DNA from: Sepioteuthis lessoniana
Taxonomy: Eukaryota; Mollusca; Cephalopoda; Myopsida; Loliginidae
Reading direction: 5' to 3'
Assembly: GCA_963585895.1 (NCBI GenBank)
Contig: CAUZXS010005795.1
Span: forward strand, 67,001 to 131,000
Length of the DNA: 64,000 nt
Both the position numbers and the translations under genes were made by a program. Shown here one piece after another: positions 11,935 through 22,445 of this stretch; the stretch's first letter is position 1, and the number at the start of each line of letters is the position of its first letter. The notes under the pieces were generated by a model. It did no database searches. It worked only from the letters and a program-made list of their open reading frames with translations, and was not told the DNA's origin.

Positions 11935-12985
11935 ATCTTGTCTTTCTGCTAGCACAGATTTCCCTCTCTCTTGCCATTTGTCTCTATTGTCCATCGCTTT
12001 CAGAAGTTTTTTTAAGACTATATCCTGTATCCATACAGAACTCTTGTAGATAAGTTGGTCATCCAGCCCTTGCACATCTGTGTGAAGGGGTCCATCGGAG
12101 AACATCACTTATGAGTTCACTCTTATTTCTCCAGCAGTGTCCCATATGTCTGGTTTGTCTAATTTGGATGGTTTTAAAGATGAGTGGTAGGTGGCCATAC
12201 AGCTGCTGTTTTGTGGGATGTTGCTTCCAGGATTTGTTCAATATAGCTCATAGCATTCTTGTGCAATTGCTGTCTAGCTTTTTCTTTTTACACTTAGTCA
12301 GTGTCCATATGCTGCATCTATATAGTAGTATGGACATGACTGCTGCTTGGAAAAATTGTATTTTATCGGATAGGACTGACTTCTATATGATTGATAACCT
12401 ATTGATAGCTGTCCATGCTTTGTTAGTTGTGTATTGATGTCATTTTCCATAGATGAGACGCTGCTTCTGAGGTAGATGAACTCATCCACTAGTTTAAGAG
12501 ATCTTTGATTAAAGCACATGAGCTCTATTTTGTCTGTGTTGACATGAAGGCCGATGCCAGCAGCTACCCTTTCCTGAACTTGCAACCAGGATTTGACCTA
12601 GCTGTATTTATCAGAAGCGGTATGTCATCAGTGTAGTTTGTGTATGTAATAGTTTGTGTGGGGTGTCTTTTGCTTCTTGCCTTTTCCAGTGTAAAACCAT
12701 TTTCTTTTATTAAATCTATCAAGGTTTGAAGTACATAGTCTAAGTAGATAATGAACAGGTATGGGGGTAATGTGTCCCCTTGCAGAACACCTACGATAAT
12801 TTCAAAAAAGTCTATGTCTCCATCGAGTGAGCAAACATTTACTTTCATGTTTTTATATTGCATCATTATGGCTGCATGGTTTCTTTGGTAAGACAATAGG
12901 CCAGAAGTATTTGCTCCATATTCCATCTGTGTATGGAGTCAAATACCTTGGAGAAGTCAACAAATAATAGTGTCACCTTGAAAGC
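11935..12985 (-). mobile_element. RTE-like LINE, 5'-truncated (copy 1)
   Basis: Minus-strand RT and C-terminal region. Recognisable segments in order: VCSLDGDIDFFEIIVGVLQG and YLFIIYLDYVLQT (12,750-12,850), a YTDD-type catalytic box near 12,615-12,640, GIGLHVNTDKIELMCFNQ near 12,510-12,570, VDEFIYLRSSVSS near 12,435-12,490, then NKSWKQHPTKQQLYGHLP near 12,190-12,240 and TRHMGHCWRNKSELISDVL near 12,085-12,150. These match the C-terminal half of a very common invertebrate RTE/Jockey-type RT protein, also present at 14.8, 37.6 and 41.4 kb. The Asp pair of the RT box is kept, but frames are broken. It is truncated at about 12,985, inside the RT palm. Its 3' end abuts a TA array. Confidence 0.85.
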
Positions 12986-13379
12986 TGCCAGTCTTAATGA
13001 AATACCACCCAAAGTATGAAAAACAAGGAAATTTGATTATATACTGCTCATATATATCTCATACAATGACTGATGTTCATATAGCAGTATTGCTTCCAAC
13101 AAAGCCTTCATCAGATGATGACTCTGAGTTTGGGCATGGTTTCGAGGCTGAAGCATCATTACCGCTAACCCAGAGCGCCCCAGCAGTAACTCATGATACC
13201 ACCAGACTTAGTTGAATTATTGTGATTCTATGGAATTGACATATTCACACTGATGCAGCTAGAGCCTTATCTTGTTTGTTTGTTTTTAATGTATTTCCTC
13301 TTGTCTGATAGAGAAAGTCCAATATTAATCAAGAATACGGAAGTTGAATTGGTAAGGAAACCTCGGCATCTGACATCGA
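12986..13379. other. Unassigned spacer with an acidic 72-residue frame
   Basis: Plus-strand open frame 12,997-13,215 ends with an acidic Ser/Asp stretch (KPSSDDDSEFGHGF) and a Ser/Thr/Pro-rich tail. Its base composition is less AT-biased than the surroundings. The acidic N-terminus is vaguely like that of piggyBac-type transposases, but nothing catalytic follows. I cannot assign it. The remainder to 13,379 holds nothing recognised. Confidence 0.3.
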
Positions 13380-14757
13380 TAGGCAATATGTTGGTTATCC
13401 AACCATTTCTGACAAATTGTTTTCACTGATCCTCATATTTTTCCAACTTATGTGGATGTGCCCAGTTGAAATTTTCTTCTAAAGGGACCATTAACTCAAT
13501 AATGAAAATATTTTTAATTTAAAGGACCAAATGACAAAATCTGGATACTGTGTCGTTAATGCTATTTCTGTCGGAAATACGAAATGATGTTCTAAATCAG
13601 TTGTGACATGCCAGTCCATGCAGCCCTCAAGCAATGATGATCTGTGCTTATTTTTATGGATAAGTTTCGAAATATTTCCTTCTTTAACAAAATGAATCGC
13701 TCTATTGGTGATATTATTTAGAGCTTTATTTGCAGTCTCACAGCATATCTTTGCAGCCTTGGCAAAATATTTAAAGGACTTCATTATGTTTCCACATGTA
13801 GCTTCCTAGAACATACTTGCATCTAGTGAGAATATGTTTGAGGTTGGCAGTTTTCCTATATACTCTGCATCGGCCTGATGTAGTTAACCCCCAAACATGA
13901 AGATCAACTAGTGTTGGTAAAATGACGTAGACTGCCTTTATAAGTAAACTCAATTTTTGGGGTTCCATGTACTTGAGGTTGCCCCATGTGACAACTCTGT
14001 TTTTACACTCTCCCACTTGGTTCATGCACCCTGTTTCCTTTGTCCTACATCTGTAGCGATATGTGTGACTTCCTCAAGATGATGAATTTCTTCTGAAACC
14101 ATTTTTCTTTTGTTTATTGTGGATTCCTTGGATCACCAACACTGTGGATAAAGGCCTTGGCCTGCTCTTCCATTTGCCACAGTGCTAATTATTTCTTTCA
14201 TCTTAAGGGCCAATTTTTGCATTTTCTACAGCTATTTTCACCTTCCATTTTTGATTAGTTATTACTGAAGGCTGAGTGTTCTTCACTAGTGGGTTGTGAG
14301 AGTCACTCAGCATCTGGAAAAGTCATGCTTTACCTAATATAAATTCCTCAACAAGTGACAATGTCGGTTTTTGTAATTTTCACTCCATTGTTTCAACTTT
14401 TGTAATTGATACCTCATATACTTGCATTAAACATGATAATTTAGGAATTATTTCTAAATGAATACACTAAACTTTATCTTTGTTCAGGAGGTCACATTTA
14501 ACAATGGTGTGTAATCCATCTTTTAACATTTATTTATTTAGAACTTTCTCTCTGCAGTTTCCTTTAATTATTGATAAACTGCAGCATTTTGAAGGCTTTA
14601 TTTTCATTGCAGCCCATTGGAAGAGCTCCTGTAGGTGGGTAACCAGTTGGTCCATGTGTGATCTGGATTCTGCGACTAGAGTTACATCATCCATAAAAGC
14701 CTTCACAGATGGATCGGTTATTTCATTGGTGTTGACTTCAGCACTACGCAATATTAT
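13380..14757 (-). mobile_element. LINE with FMDD catalytic box and C-terminal zinc-knuckle region
   Basis: Minus-strand non-LTR element, 5'-truncated at about 14,757. It begins within the RT palm: KAFMDDVTLVAESRSHMDQL (about 14,645-14,705), then WAAMKIKPSKCCSLSIIKG near 14,560-14,615. The tail carries a Cys/His segment (CRVYRKTANLKHILTRCKY, about 13,815-13,870) followed by MWKHNEVL, typical of the C-terminal CCHC-like knuckle of several LINE clades. Between them (14,050-14,470) only decayed sequence is seen. FMDD in place of the usual F/YADD is a family feature, as far as I know, and not damage. A second tail copy lies at 34.8-35.4 kb. Clade not determined. Confidence 0.75.
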
Positions 14758-17470
14758 CTCCATCATCAGATTGTGCTGCTAGCACAGTTTCCTCTCTCCT
14801 GCTATTTGTCCCTATCATCCATTGCTTCTGGCAGACTACATCTTGTGTCCATACAGAGTTGTTGTATGTAAGTTCTTGTTGGTTGGCTAACACTCTTGCA
14901 TGTCCATATGAAGGGGTCCTTTGGAGAACATAGTTTATGATTCCGTCCTTGCTTCTCCAACAGTGTCCCGCATACCTTGTATGTCTTATTTAAATAGTTT
15001 TAGCGATAGGAGGTAAGTGGCTGCACAGCTGTTGTTTCATGGAATGTTGCTTTCAGGATTTGTTCTATATAGCTTGTAGCATTCTTGTGCAGTTAGTTCC
15101 CATCTAGCTTTTTGTCTATCTGTTTTTTCAGTGTCCATATGGTGCATCCATAGAGAAGAATTGATAAAACTACTGCTTGGAAGAAATAGTGTTTTATTTT
15201 ATTGGATAGATCAGACTTCCATATGATTGATAAGCTATCAGTAGCAATTTATGGCTTTGCTTGATGCATTTTAATGTCATTTTCAGTAGTTGAGGTACTG
15301 CTACCACCATATGTGAACTTGTCCATTAATTTCAGAGAACCATCATTTAGTTTTGAGATGTCTCCTTTTTGATTAAAACATATGTACTCTGTTTTGTCTG
15401 CATTCATGTGGAGGCGTATGCCACCTGCTGCCTGATCCAGACTGTGCAACAGGGATTTGGCTTGGGTTGGTGTATTTGCAAGAAGTGCAATGTCATTTGC
15501 ATAGTCTGCATCTGTAATAGTTTGTGCTGAATATTGTCTGCTTCTTGCCTTTTTTGTGTAAAGCCATTATCTTTCATTAGATGTATTGATGTTCGAAGTA
15601 TGTAGTATATGCAGATTATTAACAGATATGGGGCTAATGTATCCCCTTGTAGAACATCAGCAACAATGTCCAAGAAATCTGTGTCTCCATTTAAACATTT
15701 ACTTCTATTGAGCACCATTATGGCTGTGACAGTTTTTTTTTTTTTTTTTTCAGGATAACCATATGCTAGTAGTATTTGCTCCATCTTCTATCTGTGTATG
15801 GAATCAAATGCCTTGGAGAAATTTATGAACAAGAGTGTTGTCTCAAGGTTTTTTGCACAAACTTCTATGATTTGACAGATTTTCAGAATCTGTGATTTTG
15901 TGGCTCACTTTCTCCAAAATCTATTTTCATTCTTTTTAAGAATTTTCTCTATTTCTGGTTCGATGCAGTTGAGTATTAAAGCATTATAAACCTTGGCCCC
16001 TATTGAAGTAAGAGTTTTCCCTTTGTAGTTCTTGGTGATTCCAAGGTCTCCTTTCTTGGGGTAAGGGAGGATGTAGCCTTTTATCCATCTCTCTGTCAGG
16101 TTCTGGTTATATACAGCATTGCAGTATTGGAGCTGTATGTCATCAAATTTCCTTATTTTCCATACTTCTGGTGGTATTTTATCAAGACCAGCTGCTTTTC
16201 TGTTTTTAATTTTTGTTATTACTATGTTAAGTTATTTTTGAGTAAACTATCCTAGTTTGATGTCTAGTTGGTTATTTATAATTTTTGTGATGGGTTTATC
16301 TGTGACTATTTGGGAGTTTCCAAGTAGATTCTTGAAATGTTCTTTCCACATATGTATTCATTCTTCTTGGCTGGCAGCTTTTAGTTTAGCCCTTGAAGTA
16401 AAAAAAATTAAAGAAAAAAAAACTTTTTTGTGGGGGCTCAAAACAACACTTTCTTCTCCTTCTCTTTTACTCCTTCACTTCTACTATTTTTCTTTCTGCC
16501 TCACCTAGTCATCCGTCTATCTCTAAAGCATCAAGCTACAAGAGAAAACTGATGCATTCCCTCTTGAAACCTGCTATTTATGCATGTGTTGAATGAAGTC
16601 AAAATTTACATATGTGACTCGACTCATGCTAACATGAGACATGTTTTCGCATAAATTGGCAGATTTTCCTTATCAGACATCAGCAGGCAAGGGTTAGGGT
16701 TAGGCATCACTTAGGATCACAAGGTAATTCATTTCACCTTTCACTACACTTCTCGAGGTGCTCTTCTTTTTACTCTCTTCATTTACTGTCTGCCACACTA
16801 TTTGAGATTGTTTATCCTCTTAGAGTTTCTAATCTTATTGATCTGACCTCAAATGTATTTTATTTGTTCTTTTGGAATGCATTAATTATTTTCCTTTGTG
16901 CCTTCTTTAGTCTCAGAGCATTGGTATTAGTTGAGTTCCTTTTATTACATAGGGATGCTGTTTTCACATTGTCTCATTTTTCCTAACTACTAATGTCTCC
17001 CATGGAACTCTATGTTTGATTTTTTAGTTTGGTTAGTATATATTCTGCTGTTGCTTCTATGTGGGTGTTGACAAAGTTCTCATATTTGTCATTCAGAGTA
17101 AGTATTTTGGATATCTCCTGAAGAGCATTGAATTTGTTTCTTAATATTATCGTATATCTATTGATAATATCTCTATTTTTTAGCAAGGTTTTGGCTGTTT
17201 GCTCTGTATATCTGCATAGGCTCAGACGTATATTTGTTGTGATAATTCTGTGATTGGAAGATACTCCTTCAAAAGAGGAATACGATTCACAATTTAAACG
17301 GCTATTAATCCATTTCTTATTTATGAGGATGTAATCTATGTGCTTTAGTACTATTTGCATAGGTGTTAGTTCATAGTTTCCTCATCTTTTTCTGGAATTT
17401 AGTATTTAGGCATGTTAGTCCATTTTCAAGTGAGAATTCTGTTTGACAAGTTGTTTAAGCAGAATTTGTT
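14758..17470 (-). mobile_element. RTE-like LINE, near-complete but broken (copy 2)
   Basis: The most complete RTE-like copy. From the 5' side: the end of the AP endonuclease (IDYILINKKW and SSFEGVSSNHRI, about 17,235-17,345), a linker (NRYTIILRNKFNALQEIS, about 17,110-17,165), an approximate pre-RT region, then RT motif A (FINFSKAFDSIHR, about 15,795-15,835), the GDTDFLDIVADVLQGDTLAP block (about 15,635-15,695), ADKTEYICFNQKGDIS near 15,355-15,400, and the C-terminal region down to 14,770. The catalytic YADD region near 15,490-15,510 is decayed. The 3' end carries an ATGATG-like short tail (14,757-14,768), as RTE elements usually have, and abuts the 5'-truncated FMDD LINE. Endonuclease N-terminus missing. 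Interrupted by an insertion at 16,398-16,752. Confidence 0.85.
16398..16752. mobile_element. Unclassified 355-bp insertion inside the RTE-like LINE
   Basis: Comparison with LINE copy 3, where 'gctcttgaggtgctcttcc' is continuous at about 38,090-38,107, shows that copy 2 has the same sites separated by about 355 bp. The insert starts with an A-rich run (aaaaaaaattaaagaaaaa), so it may be a minus-strand retroposon tail. It also contains 'gggttagggttagg' near 16,692-16,706. No tRNA-like boxes, terminal inverted repeats or coding signal were found, and I see no second copy in the window. Confidence 0.6.
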
Positions 17471-17471
17471 G

Positions 17472-17562
17472 TTTTCATCTTTGTGTATATGTAAATATGT
17501 ATATCATATATATATTTATGTAGTTACATGTTCATAGATGTAATATACTTATATGTACCTTT

Positions 17563-17614
<52 letters not shown>

Positions 17615-17764
17615 TGGAAATAAATCCAACAGTATGAAGAAAATAGGAAAACTAAGTAATCCAGAAATGATGAGTTTATTATGTTGCCTCTCCTTTGTAA
17701 TAAATTCATCACTTTTGGATTACTTCATTTTTCTATTTTCTCCCTATATATATATATATATATA
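17472..17764. repeat. (TA)n arrays flanking a 100-bp imperfect hairpin
   Basis: TA arrays at about 17,570-17,609 and 17,745-17,764 bracket an inverted repeat. The left arm 17,639-17,682 ('gtaatccagaaatgatga' inside) pairs with the right arm 17,700-17,740 ('tcatcacttttggattac' inside) around a 17-nt loop; arms about 85% complementary. It may be a MITE or a Penelope-type end fragment. The open frames here are repeat artefacts. Confidence 0.75.
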
Positions 17765-18276
17765 TTTGATTAAACAAGATAGACATTTTCTGTCTACATA
17801 TTTTTGTATTTATATTTTCAAGTTGCCATATCAATGTTATCGTATCCATCCAGAATTGGTTAATAAACTTTCCATGATTGATTTGTTCCCTAGTACTTTT
17901 TACTCTGTTTTGGGCCATCATCAGGGATGTGTATATTGCAAAAGTGATATAACATTTGCATGTACATTACTACTTTGGAAGAATTGAGCGTTTATAGTTT
18001 ATACTGGTGCATTGTTGTAGCATTCATTTTCAAATTTGATACTATAAATAGCAGCTAAAGACATTTGAGTACATTAGCACTGGATTCAAAATTAATTCTT
18101 TTGAGTTTAGGATATTTGTTTCTTATGTGTAGTGTTTCAAGAATCTGTACTTGGGAACCAATTAACTATGGATGGTTTATTAACCAATTCTGGGTGGATA
18201 TCATAACATTGATATGGTAACTTGAAAGGATAAATACAAAAATGTTGATAAAAAATGTCTATATTGTTTAATCAAA
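17765..18276. mobile_element. Penelope-type inverted terminal structure
   Basis: About 510 bp with roughly 120-bp inverted arms. Left 17,765-17,887 ('tttgattaaacaagataga' ... 'aattggttaataaactttcc') is the reverse complement of right 18,155-18,276 ('ggtttattaaccaattctgg' ... 'tctatattgtttaatcaaa'). The interior holds 'gggccatcatcagggatgtg' and, on the minus strand, 'aattaattttgaatccagtg', the same segment as the Penelope-like GIY-YIG C-terminus at 40.8 and 41.3 kb. TA arrays adjoin both ends. I infer two 3' ends of one Penelope-like family joined head-to-head. Confidence 0.7.
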
Positions 18277-18680
18277 TATGAATTAACAAAGAAATGCTGC
18301 CCAAATACATATATATATATAATTTTGTGTGTGTGTGTGTATATATGCTTTTTGGATAACATTGGTATGACCATGTGTTGTAGTCTGTAAGTGTATGTTA
18401 ATCATCAATTCATCTTCACTTCTTCAGCAGTTCCTGGCATGTCTTTACTTTTTTCACATCCTATTTTTATGATTTCTGAGATTGGTATTACTATCAGTTA
18501 CTCTCAAACTTTTAATCCATGTATATTTTTCAATTCCAAATGGTATCCTGACTCAAATTTAAATATATCTATACACACACAGACACATGCTCATGCCATT
18601 TATACATATATATAGTGTGTGTGTATATATATATATTTTTTTCATGTATTGTGTATCACAGTGGTATATTATTATATTCA
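18277..18680. other. Spacer with TA/TG arrays
   Basis: Short TA and TG tracts at about 18,308-18,349 and 18,569-18,645; otherwise unassigned AT-rich sequence. Confidence 0.5.
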
Positions 18681-18880
18681 ACCCCTCTGCTATGTGAAAT
18701 GAATCAATTGTTAAGCTGGTTTGTTTTTTCTGCTGCACTGGTTGCATAACCAAGGCTGAAGAACCCAATCTAACCTACTATATACCCATAATTTTGGCAA
18801 GGGAGATGAGATGAATTTATCTCTTTCCCTGAAGAGCAAAGTGTAACAGAATCACATTTGTGCAGAATTTGAACTCTGTT
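18681..18880 (-). repeat. SINE family A copy
   Basis: Blocks 'actggttgcataaccaagg', 'ctgaagaacccaatctaacc', 'tatacccataattttgg' and a B-box-like 'cagaatttgaactctg' (reverse orientation) match other family A copies. Right end decayed. Confidence 0.7.
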
Positions 18881-18959
18881 TGTCTGTTTCTGATGATAAT
18901 CGTTATGCTGAGCATGTTTCCTGTGTATTTGTACATATTCATTTTTCCGAAGTTTTATG

Positions 18960-18981
18960 TGTGTGTAATATATATATACAC

Positions 18982-19053
<72 letters not shown>
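18960..19053. repeat. (TG)n(TA)n compound array
   Basis: TA tract, then an almost pure TG run at about 18,985-19,021, then a TA run to about 19,053. Unassigned AT-rich sequence follows to 19,669. Confidence 0.92.
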
Positions 19054-19056
<3 letters not shown>

Positions 19057-19669
19057 TTGTAATATTCATGTTGCTTATACTTTGGCAGATTAATGTTTCT
19101 GTGCAGTAAAATTGAAATTTTATAGAATTTTGCTTTAAGCAAAGTATTAACTATCTTTTATTGGCTCTGTGTGAAAAAAAACTTTTAGAAATTTTCACAA
19201 TCATTTGCATAGATACTTTTTAGACATCAATAAAGTTATTTACATGACAATATGATGAAAAACAAAGCAAATGAAAATGTACTAAAAATATTGTTTGAAA
19301 GACCAAAATGCAGACGTAAATCTGAAAGTATTTGTGAGTGCCTGGGAAAATTGATCGAAACATTTAAAAAGAAGTGTCAAAGGTGAACAAGACTGTCCTT
19401 CATATTCACAGAATTTAACATACCAACTGTTATCAATTGATAGCAATAATAATAGATTTGTTAGAAGTGGTGTGGAAACATAACTACAAAGAAAGAAATC
19501 AAGTTTATAAAAATTTAATGAAATAGGAAAGAAAATTACACCTTTTTGAATACTTGTTGATACAGACCACTATTAAAATTTTTCTGATTAAAAATAATTT
19601 TATAAGATTATAAATGAAATATGATCAAAATGTTTCTTATTCAAACTGTGCTATAGATATATGTATATA
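19054..19669. other. AT-rich, no gene seen
   Basis: No repeat family, coding signal or RNA-like structure recognised. Confidence 0.4.
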
Positions 19670-20225
19670 TATTTTTTATCATTCAGGGTTTTTGGACTAT
19701 TGTCTTCATCTTTATTGTTATATTCCCAATGTTTCAGCCGATATATCCTCCAGCCCTCTTCAATTGTTTGTTGAACTCAGGAGCCTACATGGGACTTCAA
19801 ACCACATCCTTTATTTAATCCATGGGGGTCACTTGTTCTGATTCTGTCAACCATAACCCAGTGTAAGTGCTATGTATTCCTGTCTTGTTACTTGCCTGCA
19901 GTCAGGATGGAACCTGCAATCTCCAGATGATTGTCTCTTTTGCTGGACACATAGCATAACAGATGATTGTCTATTTTGCTGGACACATAGCATAACAGTT
20001 ATAGGCATTGGTTCCTGAAGCTTCTGAAAGAGACAATCATCTGGGGGTTGCAGGTTCAATCCTGACAACAAGTGAGTAACAATACAGTAATACTTGACAC
20101 TTATACTCAGTTATAGTTAACAAAATCAGAACAAGTGACCCCTATGGATTAAATAAAGGATATGGCTTGAAGTTCCATGTAGGCTCCTGATTTGGAAAAA
20201 CACCTGAAGAAGGCCAGAGGACATA
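19670..20225. mobile_element. Inverted-repeat element, Penelope-type ends
   Basis: Left arm about 19,690-19,950 and right arm about 20,020-20,220 are reverse complements at roughly 80-85%: 'ttaatccatgggggtcactt' on the left against its complement 'aagtgacccctatggattaa' on the right, and 'caggagcctacatgg' against its complement near 20,180-20,195. The outer part reads 'cccaatgtttcagccgatat' and the complement of 'cctgaagaaggccagagga', a pattern common at Penelope-like 3' ends. The loop holds a 36-bp tandem duplication at 19,925-19,960 and 19,961-19,996 (one mismatch). The two open frames here are shadows. Confidence 0.72.
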
Positions 20226-20939
20226 TAGATAGAGTATATGTAGATCTCAGTTTGGATGTTGTATATTTATACATATATATAAATATGCCATATTTACAAT
20301 GAAATACAAAAGGCTTTCAAAGGCTTGTTTTTATGTTGAGTTAACCAATGGCAAGCAGTCCCAACATGAAGAAATATTTCAAAGATGTTATTAAGAATAA
20401 CCTGAAAGTTCAGCAAAGCAGCTGTCAATCATTGGAAATCCTGAGTAACTGAATATACATTTTAGCATCGAGTTATGCATGGAATCAGTGCAGCATTTAA
20501 ACAGCAATATATGGATCACTGTAAATTAAACTCACCCTTTGAAATAAGATTATGAGATATTACCCATTAATCTACAAATAAAACCTGTAATGTTTGTAAT
20601 TATTTTCCTATCAAAGGTAAATCATATGAACCCACAAACATACATAGAATCAAGCTGTTGACAATAAGATCTGGCCCCTAGACCTAAAAAGAATGCCTCT
20701 TTAACATGTACCAGATACTGCAGTTCACAATAGATTATTCAATTGTCATCACATATGGATGAATCTGCTGGAGAGAAGCTAGCCTATTGAGCCATTTATG
20801 CATATATGGCTGCAAAATAAAAAAAAAATCTCAAAGATACCAGAATTTTACTGTTTCTCTAGGAACATTATAAAATCAAAATGGATGAGGTATTATTTAT
20901 TACTAAACTTCTGGAATGAAACATATGTAGTATTTCAAA
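20226..20939. other. Unassigned, no supported gene
   Basis: Less AT-biased than its surroundings, but no domain was recognised in any frame. The plus-strand frame 20,798-21,022 runs into the promoter-like patch and is not supported as coding. Confidence 0.35.
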
Positions 20940-21051
20940 AATGTGGACATGAAAGTGAGACTAACGGCAGCTCTCGACAAAAGAGGGTTCGTTTGTGTCT
21001 GGCGTGCAGGTCAGTGATCTGATACAAAGAAAAGAAAAGAAAAATACTCAC

Positions 21052-21149
21052 CGCTGTTTCAATAATCCACCTTCAGCCCATTAAAGGAAAAAAGAGAGGA
21101 GGCCCCCAACTGGAATTTTTATAGGCTAAGGAAATGGATTATGGGTAAG
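21052..21149 (-). promoter_or_regulatory. Candidate host promoter and first non-coding exon
   Basis: Read leftwards on the minus strand: a CRE-like TTACGTCA (21,141-21,148), TATAAAAA (21,116-21,123), then about 25 bp further a pyrimidine-rich start region CTCCTCTCTTTTTTCC (about 21,086-21,102), then a 40-50 nt segment ending in CAGCG|GTGAGTATTTTT, a strong 5' splice donor with the intron starting at 21,051. Order and spacings are those of a TATA-type pol II promoter with a short first exon. The pyrimidine run resembles a TCT/TOP initiator as used by translation-related genes. The exon's only ATG is followed at once by a stop (ATG GGC TGA), so the exon would be 5' UTR. No downstream exon was identified, so the gene is unknown. 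Confidence 0.45.
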
Positions 21150-21360
21150 GTGACGTAAATAAAAACCGACTCGTTTTTCTTTTCGGGCGACTTTTTCTCG
21201 GTGAGAAGCAGAAGCAGGAAAGAAGGTGGAAGAGAAATGAAGGAAGAAGCACAGAGAGAGAGAGAGAAAAAAGGAGAGAGAGAAGGAGGAAAGTGGAGGA
21301 GGAATGCAAAGAGGGAAGTGGTGTTCAATCCTGGGTTCAACGCACAGGGAGATTATCCAC
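21150..21360. other. CpG-containing, purine-rich segment upstream of the promoter candidate
   Basis: Several CpG sites within about 60 bp (21,165-21,205), rare elsewhere in the window, followed by a GA-rich tract (21,230-21,320). It lies immediately upstream of the minus-strand TATA candidate. Polypurine tracts of this kind are common near promoters, but the GA tract could also be simple repeat. Confidence 0.4.
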
Positions 21361-21749
21361 CCTAAAACTACAAAAAATTAGTACACCTTTTATATATATT
21401 TATACAATTTCAAGCTTGTGTAGAGATGTTTGTTGAAATTTTATTCTTGGTTACAATTTCAATGCTATAGTGTTTCATAATGAATAATAACCTAAATTAT
21501 TTAGCTAGAAATACTAACTTGGTACTAGGCAATAGTAATCAAGTATCCTAAAGTAGCAAGAAACTTGCAATGACCTAAACCCCAATGTGAAAGGTTGTGT
21601 TCAAATTATCTTGAGTTTTTAGGAAATCATTATTGACCCTCATTTTTTTTATTGTTGGAATCCTGTTTTAGTTGGTTAATTTTCACTCAGTTTTTTTATG
21701 TGATATTCATACTAAACTTTCCTTCTTAGAATTAGGAATTCTTATCTTA
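21361..21749. other. AT-rich, no gene seen
   Basis: Nothing recognised. Confidence 0.4.
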
Positions 21750-22445
21750 ATTGTTACCAACTGCTGTACTGTCTGCTCTTCTGCAGGTGTCTGACATAGG
21801 GAATTTCAAACTGAACCTTTTATTTATTCCATGGGAGTAGATTATTCTTATACCTGCTGATCATGTCTTAGAAGATTGCTTGCATCAGTTAATTTTTCCT
21901 TGATAATCCATCCCTGAGATGCTGATTCTGTCTCTTCAAGTGAACCAATATATATAATTTTCATGTAATTCCTGAACATATTCTCTAATTCATTCATGCT
22001 AGGTAGTGTAAGAAATAGATCAGCTCAGCTTCAGCTGACTTTCCACCTTCAGGCAGTTCCTTCTTTCTCACCTAAAGAGCTGAGCTAATTGCTCAGTGCA
22101 TGTGGTACCCAAAATACTGATAAATCTGAACTATTTTTGGTATTGCACATTAAGAGATTTGCTTCTTGCTGAGTCTTCACATTAAATCAACAATGTATCA
22201 CATTCCTGCACAGTGGGTAGATAAATACCTATTCTGGTTCAATAGAAGCCATCCCATAGATGAATTAACACAGAATCAATCAGGACACTTGATTGACAAC
22301 AATTTACCCTAATGTAATGAATAAAGTGTTCAGTTTGAAATTTCCAGAGAATCACGAATGATGAAAGACACCTGAAGAAAGCTGCAGGATACAGTGGCCA
22401 AAATGTTGTTACCATACTAATAATTAAAAGGACAATACTAGCCCA
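21750..22445. mobile_element. Inverted-repeat element, second Penelope-type pair
   Basis: Left block about 21,760-21,835 ('ctgcaggtgtctgacatag', 'gaatttcaaactgaacctt') is mirrored on the right at about 22,325-22,400 ('tgttcagtttgaaatttcc', 'acacctgaagaaagctgcag'). The outer right end 'cagtggccaaaatgttgtta' matches the 'aaaacgtt' motif of such ends. Arms are shorter and more decayed than in the 19.7-kb element. Confidence 0.62.

Noticed and set aside
16686-16710. Internal telomere
   Set aside because: Only about two GGGTTA units; too short for a telomere tract and lying within a transposon insertion.
20798-21022. Plus-strand coding exon ending near a GCAG|GTCAGT donor-like site
   Set aside because: The translation has no recognisable domain, its first part is AT-biased, and the stronger signals in this patch (TATA, CRE, GTGAGT) are on the opposite strand.
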